This document shows positions 11,961 through 20,734 of a stretch of 64,000 nucleotides of DNA, one piece after another. How positions within the stretch are numbered: position 1 is the first letter of the stretch; each line of letters opens with the position of its first letter. Made by a program: the position numbers and the translations under genes. Source of the stretch: Lepraria neglecta (taxonomy: Eukaryota; Ascomycota; Lecanoromycetes; Lecanorales; Stereocaulaceae); assembly GCA_033220425.1 (NCBI GenBank), contig CM065653.1:1674001-1738000 (forward strand). Direction: 5' to 3'. The notes under the pieces were generated by a model. It was not told the origin of the DNA and did no database searches. It saw nothing but the letters and a program-made list of their open reading frames with translations.

Positions 11961-13928
11961 CTAATTCGGCTCCTTCGGAACGGGCTTCGGATTATACTTG
12001 TCTTTCCAGATCCTGCGAGGGTAAAAATAGAACTGTTAGCCTAAGGTAGTCTGATTCCAGTGCCGACAGGATCACGAAAAGATCACGTTTTATACGAGCG
12101 ATCAGCGAAATACGCAACGTGCGACGGATCAACACAACGCAACCATGGTGAGAACAAGCAAAGTAAAGACCCGGCTATCGATAAGATATTGGTAGTGATG
12201 ATGATCTCGGCTGGGCTTTCCTGCTCACCGCCATATGGTAGTGTGTGATATGTGAAGATTCGGACAGTGGCTGAAAACTTTCTCCTTCAGGATTTTGATA
12301 GTGCATTTTGGGCGGGAAAGTGGGAGCCAATCATCCCACTCTTCCCGAAGAAGATGAAACTGATCGCCGAACGAGTTCAACGCGAAAATAGAGGTGCGAA
12401 TAGGAATACAAGCCAAGCGAGATGGAGGATAACGGGGAGACAGGATATTGAAAGGGGTAGCGCGGATGTGGACGTCTAGGTTCAGAGTTTTAGTGGTTGG
12501 CGGACTTACCAGGAGTTTCCGATGGTTTTGCTCCCGTTTTGTTCGGCGAGGCGGTAGTATTGCGCTGCTGTGTACTATACCAAAAGTTAGTGAGATGCGT
12601 TGATGCCCGATGTGATATGAAAGTAAGTTGGGGCCGGGTGTGATGAGGCGTGCTTTAGGGATTGGGGTTGGAGAGAGCTGGGGAAAGGGGGTGGGTAGGC
12701 TGCCTGAGGAAGGGAGTCATGCCCCGAAGGTGCAGCTCTCTCGGAGGTGGTTGTAAACGCTATCCTCACAGCCAGTGAAGCATATACTCGGACTTTGGGC
12801 ATGAATGATGAGGAATGAGGTCTGCGTGGGGGGACGCAGCGACGTTGAATTTCCAAGGCTCCTTGTGGGTGCGCTCAATGGATGGTACCGACTTACCCTG
12901 TCCTTCTTCCCACCATCTCCATTCTCGTAGCACCTCGCGACCTCATTCATCGCATCCGAGTCCCCGAGATTCGCAGCCGTCTCATAATACTTCCTTGCAG
13001 CAACCGGATCCCTTTCTACGCCCCACCCATTCCTGAAGCTATTCGCCAGCTCGTAAATCGCGAGCACCAGTTCTCCTTTAGCAGGCCCTCCCTTTTTCAT
13101 GCCAGATGCAAGCGCGTCTGACTCAATCTTAGCAGAGGAAGACGCCGCTGCTGAGAGATATTGTACAGCCAGTGCGGGATTCGGCGTTATACCCCAGCCA
13201 TGTCGTAATGCGAGCCCGAACATTATCTGTGCCATTGCATTGCCCTCTGCCAGCCTGCCGAACATGGCTGTTGAGTGTTCCAGATTCTCGGGACCACCGG
13301 CATCGTGAAGACGAATAGCTTCTTGGATGTTCTCGTCGCCCTGGGCGGAGCTGATGTTGCGGGTGCCTATGCTTGGACGTGAACGGTCGCCTAGATGTTG
13401 TGGACTTTGGCCTTGTAATCGCTCTTTCAGCATTCCATCGGGAGATACTGGTCTGGAGGAATGCTCGTGTTGGGATATAGGTCTTGAGTGTGGTTTGACT
13501 TTTGCTAGGATCGTAGCCCTTTCTTCCCAGCGTGCTTCCTTCTCTTCACCGTCGAGTGAGAGGTCTTGGATATCTGGGAGGTCTGCGGGGACATTGATGG
13601 AGCCTTGGCTGGAAGCTCGAGAGCCTGATCGTAGATGTAGTCGTTGTGACAGTCTTTTCTCGCCAGTAGTGTTGGACTTGTTCGAGGATGTAGATGTATT
13701 GGAGGCGCTTCGTAGACGAGAGAGCCGCTTTGTTATGGAGTGGTCATTTGAAGGAGGGGCGTTGTCGCTGGCGAACGTTGGGGGGCTTATGAGCTCTTGG
13801 GTGTTCGTATCGGAGCGCATGATGGTGAACTCCGGAGGTGTAGGGGGCCGATCTGGTGCGGGGACGACAGAGGGGGTGACATTGTCTCTAATCTTTTCTT
13901 TCTTCTTGAGAAGGTCTTTCAACGGCAT
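11961..13928 (-). CDS. Sel1-repeat protein (Nif1/Dsf2-like)
   Basis: Three exons on the minus strand, 13928-12897, 12574-12510 and 12012-11961, give 382 aa. Phases fit exactly: exon 1 ends on a codon, exon 2 ends two bases into the tryptophan of GNSW, and exon 3 completes it and ends KPVPKEPN. The N-terminal 170 residues are serine/proline-rich and basic. Residues 200-365 carry Sel1-like TPR repeats, such as AMAQIMFGLALRHGWGI, ARKYYETAANLGDSDAMNEV and AAQYYRLAEQNGSKTIGNSW. The repeat block ending in a GNSW...KDKYNP motif is typical of a fungal Sel1 family that includes fission yeast Nif1, a mitotic regulator, and yeast Dsf2; that link is inferred. The second intron is 497 nt, unusually long for this genome. 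Confidence 0.85.
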
Positions 13929-14701
13929 GTTGACTGTTGGAGAAGGAGCATTAACCAGCTGTGAAGAATTGGGTCAAGAGCTGAGTTTGGGGGATTCAGT
14001 AAGCTGATTAGGCTTCCCAATTTGTTCATTTGACTCGAAGGATGTCTGTGTAACTGCGTAGGCGGCCTCTAAGTATAGTACACGACATTGGGGCAGGACA
14101 AAGCATTTAGATGGCCAAGCCTCTCCGTTGTTGTTTGAGACTCAGCCTTGCCCGGTGAGCTGCTTGCACCGGGGTTTTGAGCTCCACCGTTTGTTTACTC
14201 TCCGGGGTTTACGAGCAAGGAAAGGTTTACTTTTTTGCTCTGCTTGAACAGTAAAACATTAATTCATCGCTCGCCTGGAGTAGGAGCAGTTCAATACCTA
14301 CAGGTTTCGCAGTTAATATTGCCTTTCGAGGGAATAAATTTGAGCCAAAAGTAGGACAAGAAAAGCTCTCTGGAAGCAGATTTTCTAGCAAAAGACGGGC
14401 CTCAAAAGCAGAGTATGGGGGGCAAAAGCCTATCTGGGAGCAGAACCTGTGCCAAAATATAGGTCTCGGGAGCAGTGAATGGACGAATTGGGGGCCATAG
14501 CCCTGAAAGCAGCACTTCTTCCGTGCTTTTCTGAGCTCGCATTCCTGGAATCGCTGCTCGCAGCATGCAAATCCACTACTCTCTGCACTACTTGAGTTGA
14601 ATCCTCGTCTCCTTAGGTTCTTCGCGAGCAGCAAAATTAACACGACCTCCGTTAACGACCTACAGACAGCAAGTATTGCTGCCCTTCGGAGACCAATCGC
14701 C
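13929..14701. other. Divergent intergenic region holding an introner-like repeat
   Basis: 773 bp between the Sel1 gene (minus) and the frame-broken IPPEIRN gene (plus). The middle is occupied by repeat copy A (14298-14590). The rest should contain the two promoters; a CT-rich stretch precedes the Sel1 start. Confidence 0.5.
14298..14590 (-). repeat. Introner-like repeat, copy A
   Basis: Read on the minus strand, it begins near TAGTGCA (14590) and ends AATATTAACTGCGAAACC followed by TGTAG (14298). Inside are alternating half-units of about 32 bp: one resembling CTCCCGAGAC...TTTTGGCAC and one resembling CTCCCAGA...CTTTTGCCCCCC. The same order and the same 3' end occur in copy C (52603-52920), and the internal and 3' parts also match copy B (21753-21976). 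No gene is recognised around this copy, so whether it is spliced is unknown. Confidence 0.65.
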
Positions 14702-15718
14702 ATGGACCCTCAACGGTAAGTCTCTCAACACTAGTATATCCGCTTGGGAAGCAGTCCTGATTGTCTCAATTATAGGAAAGACCCGACCTTCTTCAAGATC
14801 CCACCAGAGATACGCAATCGAATCTACACTCATCTGCTCGTCGACGAGGGCACATTCCGCCATGAAGGGTCTAAGCTCGTTCCCGTCAATTACGGCGGTA
14901 TACTCAAAAGAGGAGTCTGTCTACCCACCAGAATACAAGGCTGAATGGAAACGATCCTCAGACCTGACCCCAACTTCGAAGAAAAAGGATTGGAAGCCGG
15001 AACGAACGATACTCCTCGCACCCGGACATGGACCTTGAGCTTCAGGTATTCCAGATCTGCCGCCAAATATATGACGAAGCATCCTATGTGTTTTTACTCC
15101 AAAAACCGTTTCTACATCGAGGACATTACGGCTTTAGTTCCCTTCCTTCAGGATAGACCGATGCGCGCCAGAGGTGTGATCCAAAAAGTCTCGATCCCAA
15201 TGCCCTACGGCGCTCAAATGGATGACGATCTCGTCTTTCTCAGCAGGTACTACCAAGTCAACAACCCAACTTTTGGGCGTGCGTGCTTTCATCTGTCCAC
15301 CCATCCTGGACTCCTGCCCAACTTGAAACAACTCGACATTCGTTTCTGGGACTTTCTTGACATCTACTATGGAGGCGAGACCCCGGAGTCGGCCACAGTA
15401 AGAATGTCCATGACACGCGCAAAGCAGCTGGCTTGGGTTGCAGACTCTGACATTATGACAGTATCCTTAAGCGAATGGCATTGCTCCGCAGATACGGTGG
15501 ACGAACGTGAAATCAAGACTGTGTTCGAGGAATTGCCACATCGCATTCACAGAAAGGTGCAGCGACAGCGGAATGTGTTCGTGATGGGCGGTTTCAATCC
15601 ATGGTTTGACGAGAAACCCGCAGAGGATGAGCGTTGTGACACCTCCGACGATGACTGTAGCAACTGTAGCAGCTGTGCCCGGCAGTTTGACTGGGAGGAG
15701 CATGATAAACTAATTTAG
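14702..15718 (+). pseudogene. IPPEIRN-motif (2EXR/F-box-like) gene, frame-broken
   Basis: Exon 1 is 14702-14715 (MDPQ plus two bases) and is followed by a 60-nt intron. From 14776 the frame reads RKDPTFFKIPPEIRNRIYTH, the hallmark of a large, lineage-expanded family of fungal proteins of unknown function. After VNYGG (about 14893) the family-like sequence changes frame. HPDMDLELQVFQICRQIYDE lies at about 15020-15080 in a second frame. From a run of five T near 15089-15093 the coding returns to the first frame (YSKNRFYIEDITALVPFL and onward, to a TAG at 15716-15718). In the first frame there is also a TGA at 14942-14944. No single intron I could place restores continuity. It is either a recent pseudogene or carries base-call errors in homopolymers. 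A copy of the repeat family sits immediately upstream. Confidence 0.6.
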
Positions 15719-15994
15719 GGAGTGCTTTACTCCTCCGGGATAATGGCCGCTGGGCTCGGTTCCCGAACACATGGCACATATTCTTGGCTCAAATCCACAA
15801 CTTTGACCAAAGTTGCTCAAAATTGCTGGTGCAAGAGCTCAGGCTTTGCGGCAAAAGTCCCACGAGGTTCGGATAAATCATGGGATTTTGCGCTTACCTG
15901 GTAGCTGAACATGGATAAAGATTCCTCAAACATCATAATAGCCGGTTGCTTTCGCGGTCTGGAATCAGATAGATTTGCGGCTCTAGAAACAATC

Positions 15995-17677
15995 CTAGCT
16001 AAAGCTCCATAGCTTAACCACCAAACCATCCTCCTTCCCAGACCCTACCTCATGCTTCATGAATATCTTCTTGGGTATCTCATACTCAATCTCCGGAGCC
16101 TTTTTAATATCCTTCTCAAGCTCCGCGTCAAGCATAGTCCCATAACTGTGATCCAAAAAGTCCTCTAGCTTATACGCCTGCTTCGTGAACTGCTCGCTAA
16201 TAATCTTCGCTATCGTAGCAACACTAGGATGATAATGTGTCTGCAGCATGTGGATTTCCCAAAGACTGCTTTCAATGGCATGCGTCTCCATTGGATCACT
16301 CTCCCATATGCGGAATGGATCACCATGTCTTTCTGGCCTGCCCTGATCTTCGTCTTTGTCGAGCTCGCTGTTTCGGTGGATCATGAATGTGCAGCTGGGA
16401 TGGTTCTTGAGGAGGTTGTAAATCCATGGCACCACTACCACGATGCCTGAGGGCGGCGCATGCAGCGTTAATCGTGAGAGCCGCTTGATAAAGCTCGCCA
16501 CCAGAGCGGCGGGCAGATGTGTGGAAGCTAGGAAGGTGTCGAGGAGGCGGAAGAAGCGCGAGCGGTGTTTTGAGTGGAGAATCTGGGCGTCGAGGAGGGA
16601 GTAGAGCTTTTGGTAGAACTGGGGGTAGTCAAGATTTTTGTGCTGTATCAGGTAGAAGAGGCCTGATAGTGCCATTAAAGAGGTGGAGCCGCCAATGTTG
16701 AAGGAGTCGGTTAGAAAATCCAGTAGGAGTTCCGGTTTTAGGAACCAAGGTGCTATGCGGTGGGACATCAGGTTCAGGATTGATTTGCGCTGCGCTTTGG
16801 TGAGAGTGTGGCGGAGGAAGGCCATCCATGCTTTTTGAGCTTGTTTCTTGTGGGCTGTAAGGGAGTAGAGATCGTGTTTTGCTTTGCTTGGAGGGCCGAT
16901 GTAGAAGTCTTCGAGCTCGTCTTGCTGTTCTAGGATGGTTTCTACTGCGGACAGGATTGAGAGCGTGTTTTGCACGACCGGTTCGGGAAGGTCTTTGGAG
17001 GACATATCACTGGAAAATGGTCAATAATCATTCATTTCAAGTAATACCGATACATACGCCAATCGAGCAAAAGTGTAGTATCGAACATCGTCGTACTCCT
17101 CCACATATTTTTCAACGAACTCTGCCCTAGTGTCCGCGGCCATACCATCCTCAACCAGTGTTCGAAAAAGCTTTTCGAAGAGACCGTCTCGCCATATTGC
17201 CTCTTCAGATTTATTTAAATGTGTAGCTTCCTCCTTGACCAGTCGCATCAGCAGCGTCAAGGCAGTACTTCGTCTCCCAGCGTCTTCGTCCTTCAACAAT
17301 TTCAATAACCCATTTTCATAGTCTTGTAGTCTTTCTCTCAACCACTGTACAATCGTGGCCTCATTACTGGCTTTGTCTTGAGGTTTGTTCAGATTTCCGG
17401 CGGCCATAAGTCTGCAGAACACGCGGCACAGAGCCACTGCCGCAAGCATAGCTTTCTCCTCTGCGGACCCTCCCACGCGTATATGGTCTAGCAAGGTATG
17501 TATGCTGTTGTAGTTGGTGCGCGACCCAAGAATCTTCTGCTCGAGTCCAAGGACTTCCTCTTGTGGGTCCGGTTCCCGGGCTTTTGGAGCTGTCCGGCTT
17601 TTCTTTGAATTCCCGGATACCTCATCTTTCCTCTTTCTCTTCTTTCCAGGCTCCAGCCCACTAACAATTCCAGGCAT
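15995..17677 (-). CDS. NOC4: Nucleolar complex protein 4 (Noc4), ribosome biogenesis
   Basis: Two exons, 17677-17058 and 17009-15995, give 544 aa. The 48-nt intron has donor GTATGT and acceptor TTCCAG, and the phase is preserved (FARLA then DMSSKDLPEP). The N-terminus is lysine/arginine-rich (KKRKRKDE), consistent with nucleolar import. The N-terminal half is helical. The C-terminal half contains the CBF/Mak21-type domain, with MALSGLFYLIQHKNLDYPQF, FYQKLYSLLDAQ and VVPWIYNLLKNHPSC at about residues 315-425. Noc4 pairs with Nop14 in the small-subunit processome and is needed for 40S maturation and export. Length matches the family. The gene shares a 149-bp promoter with ATP4. Identification is confident. 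Confidence 0.94.
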
Positions 17678-17826
17678 TGTGTGTGCGGGTTTTTGGTCTG
17701 CTCTGAGCTCAGATTTTGAAGCTTTGATAATGCCAAGCCTCTAGTCTCCAGTTGGAAAGGTGCAATTTTGCTGCCAGAAACACCTCACATCCGCCGAGCT
17801 TTTAATCCACCACCACCACAACCACA
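17678..17826. promoter_or_regulatory. Bidirectional promoter of NOC4 and ATP4
   Basis: Only 149 bp separate the two start codons, which point away from each other. The segment must therefore hold both 5' leaders and both core promoters. It ends in an ACCACCACAACCACA run directly before the ATP4 ATG. Confidence 0.7.
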
Positions 17827-18739
17827 ATGGCGTCTCGATTGGCACGGAGCGCTGTCGGTAAGTTATATCGCCTACAGGAGCTCTATGTCGTTCGAGTTGA
17901 GCAGCCAGCTAACCAATTGAAGGCGCCACTCGACTCCGACCAGCTCTCCCCCTCCGCACCATCCCTGCTCTCTCCACATCCCTCACTTCGCACAGATACG
18001 CCTCCAATGTCCCCGCCGAAGAACCCGCCAAGAAGGCTCAATCGATCATCGACGCCCTCCCAGGCTCGTCATTGATCTCCAAGACTGCCATCCTCTCCGC
18101 CGGTGCCTCGCTTTCCGTATTCGCGATCAGCAATGAATTCTACGTCGTCAATGAGGAATCAATCGTCATGCTGGCGACTCTCAGTGTGTTCTGGGCCGTG
18201 TTCCATTATGGTGGACCTATGTATAAGGGGTGGGCAGAGGGCCAGGTGAATAAGATCAAGAGCATTTTGAACGCGGCGAGGGAGGATCATACGAGTGCTG
18301 TGAAGGCCAGGATTGACAATGTCAAGGAGCTGGGCAGTGTCATTGATGTCACGGAGCAGCTGTTTGAGGTCTCAAAGGTAAATCATAGCTACAGAACTTC
18401 GGGATACTTTACAATGGGTGCTAACTCGTACCAGGAAACCGCGAAGCTCGAGGCGGAGGCTTTCGAGCTAGAGCAGAAGACCGCGCTGGCTGCTGAAGCG
18501 AAGTCAGTGCTTGATTCATGGGTGCGATATGAGGGCCAGGTCAAGCAGAGGCAGCAGAAGGAGCTCGCTGAGAGCATCATCAACAAGATCACGAAGGAGC
18601 TGGAGAACCCGAAGACTCTACAGCAGATCCTGAACCAAAGTGTCTCGGATGTTGAGAGTGAGCTACATCCAACCCGTCAATGTGGAGAATTTTATGCTAA
18701 TCACTGGGTACAGAAATTGTGTCATCCAAAGCACAGTAG
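17827..18739 (+). CDS. ATP4: Mitochondrial F1Fo ATP synthase subunit 4 (subunit b)
   Basis: Four exons, 17827-17857, 17923-18377, 18435-18657 and 18714-18739, give 244 aa with exact phases. The N-terminus MASRLARSAVGATRLRPALP is basic, without acidic residues, and followed by serine-rich sequence, as in a mitochondrial targeting peptide. The hydrophobic part (ISKTAILSAGASLSVFAISN and IVMLATLSVFWAVFHYGGPM) forms the two membrane segments in the inner membrane. The rest is a long charged helix (EGQVNKIKSILNAAREDHTS onward), the peripheral stalk that joins Fo to F1. The last exon encodes only IVSSKAQ after a split lysine codon. The length is that of fungal Atp4. Identification is confident. Confidence 0.96.
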
Positions 18740-19070
18740 ATAGAGCTCTGTATTGTATTCTTTCCCACCAATAAATCATTCACCAAGCTTTAGAGGTCCA
18801 TGACAGGTTCAGGTGATACTATGCATGCCAAATCCAACACTTGCCAGCGGATTATGCATAAAGAGCGGATGTAGCGTAAAGACAGTGTTCTAGTAAATGG
18901 CCTTCAGCCTTATCAGATGCAGCTTTCACTTTCGTCGATCCTAGACGCAATACACAACCCTTCCCACATTTACCATATTACACTTAACTGACTACCTTCG
19001 AAAGAAGCTGCCTATTCCCAAAGGGATATTAAACCCCAAAATCGTCTTCAGAGCGAACAAATCCCCCACC
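18740..19070. other. Intergenic region ATP4 / CSN4
   Basis: 331 bp between two tandem plus-strand genes. It has a possible AATAAA-type polyadenylation signal at about 18769. Nothing else is recognised. Confidence 0.5.
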
Positions 19071-20345
19071 ATGGCAGCCTCAAAGGCATCCTCAGACATA
19101 ACCTCAGCACTCAGCAAGCTCGAAAGCTCCTCAACCTCAGACCGCCCCACCGGCTACCGAAAACTCCTTGAGCAAATAACATCCTCCCCCACCCCCGCCT
19201 CCAACCTCGCCGCCTTCATCGACTCCATCCTCTCCCCCGAGTCCGTCGGCATAGTCTCCGCCCGCCCCCTCCTAGCCTCAGCCGTCGAAGCAATCGGCGC
19301 CCTCCAAGACACAGAAGCCAAAATCGAAGTCGGCACCCACGCCCTCTCAATCCTCCAACCCCGCGTCGTCTCTTTCGAAGAACAAGATGCCGCGATCCGC
19401 GAAATCATAGCCGACGCCTACACCTCCCAAGACGACTTCATCGAAGCCGCCAAAATCCTAGGAGGGATACAACTCGAGTCTTCTCAGCGGAAAATCTCAG
19501 ATGACGCCAAAGTCAAGATTTGGATGCGCATCTGCCGCCTGTATCTCGAAGACGACGACACCACGAGCGCGGAGAGCTACTTGAACAGAGCGAAGAATTT
19601 ACTGTATAAAGTCGACGACCCAGAATTAAACCTTACCTTCCAGCTCTCCCAAGCCCGCATCCTCGACGCCCGCCGCCGCTTCCTGGACGCCTCCTCCGTT
19701 TTCCACAGCGTCAGTTTCGCGCCTACAATCGCTGAAGAAGAACGCTTGCACTGCCTTTCTGCGGCATTTACGTGTGCTGTGCTCGCCCCAGCGGGGCCCC
19801 AGCGTTCGAGGGTGTTGGCGAAGCTGTATAAAGATGAGCGAGCGCCGCAGGTGGCGGAGTTTGGGATTCTGGAGAAGATGTTTTTGGATCGGTTGTTGAC
19901 GAAGGGGGAGGTGGAGAAGTTTCGGGAGGGGTTGAAACCGCACCAGCTTGCGAAGACAAGTGATGGAAGCACTGTCCTGGCAAAAGCTGTGGTGGAACAT
20001 AATCTCCTCTCCGCCTCACGGCTTTACAACAACATCGGCGTCAACGAACTCGGCCTGTTACTCGATCTCGATGCTGAAAAAGCGGAACAATACGCAGCTA
20101 CTATGCTCGAGCAAGGCCGCTTAGCAGGACGCATCGATCAGATCGACGGTGTCATTTTCTTCGAAGGGGTAGAGGGGAGTGGGGAGAGGGTCGGAGTTGC
20201 CGGGAGAGGAGACAAAGTTGTAGGACGGGAGGTGAGGAAGTGGGATGAGAAGGTGAAGGGGATCGCGGAGGAGGTGGAACGGGTGGCGAGTTTGCTGCAG
20301 AGTCAGTATCCGGATTTTGCAAGTGCGAACATGGTTGGGGCTTGA
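19071..20345 (+). CDS. csnD: COP9 signalosome complex subunit 4
   Basis: A single intron-free frame of 424 aa. The N-terminal two-thirds are TPR-like helices (FEEQDAAIREIIADAYTSQD, KVKIWMRICRLYLEDDDTTS, YLNRAKNLL). The C-terminal part is the PCI/winged-helix domain (RLYNNIGVNELGLLLDLDAE, then MLEQGRLAGRIDQIDGVIFF at about residues 345-365). This is the order found in Csn4. The COP9 signalosome removes Nedd8 from cullins and so regulates SCF-type ubiquitin ligases; in filamentous fungi it controls development and secondary metabolism. The tail after the PCI domain is glycine/glutamate-rich. Codon use in the first 400 bp is strongly C-ended, which suggests good expression. Identification is confident. 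Confidence 0.93.
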   Translation: MAASKASSDITSALSKLESSSTSDRPTGYRKLLEQITSSPTPASNLAAFIDSILSPESVGIVSARPLLASAVEAIGALQDTEAKIEVGTHALSILQPRVVSFEEQDAAIREIIADAYTSQDDFIEAAKILGGIQLESSQRKISDDAKVKIWMRICRLYLEDDDTTSAESYLNRAKNLLYKVDDPELNLTFQLSQARILDARRRFLDASSVFHSVSFAPTIAEEERLHCLSAAFTCAVLAPAGPQRSRVLAKLYKDERAPQVAEFGILEKMFLDRLLTKGEVEKFREGLKPHQLAKTSDGSTVLAKAVVEHNLLSASRLYNNIGVNELGLLLDLDAEKAEQYAATMLEQGRLAGRIDQIDGVIFFEGVEGSGERVGVAGRGDKVVGREVRKWDEKVKGIAEEVERVASLLQSQYPDFASANMVGA

Positions 20346-20734
20346 GGCTTTGGGGTTTGAAGTATTGCATGGAAGGCGCTTGAGCGATTGCATAGATTGC
20401 AAGCATGGTGGCGATCGCCTATTTAAGATTATGAGAGAAGGATATCATGAGCTTGCATGTTAGAATGACCTAAATTCATCATAGACGCTATATCAACATT
20501 GAGTGCTTTCTGCCAATTAACGTGGGTCTTGAGTGGAAAGCTGAAAGGCTGGATGACAACGCCCGGCTGAAAGACTGCCCAGTATAGAGAGATAAGCATA
20601 AGATGCTGATGGCTCCTGTCCACATGAAATGACACGGAAAGAAGGTTATTGACCAAGACTCTGGCCAAAAGCTATAAAACCATGCCAACAGATCTCCCAA
20701 AAGCAAAGCTGTACAATAAATACAAACACCCTCC
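20346..20734. other. Convergent intergenic region, CSN4 / amine oxidase
   Basis: 389 bp between two converging 3' ends. No coding or repeat signal is recognised. Confidence 0.5.

Noticed and set aside
15720-15905. Possible fourth copy of the introner-like repeat
   Set aside because: Only short words (TTCCCGAACACATGGCAC) resemble the half-unit; no matching ends or period.
19154-20019. Minus-strand frames opposite the COP9 subunit gene
   Set aside because: Shadows of a C/G-biased coding region.
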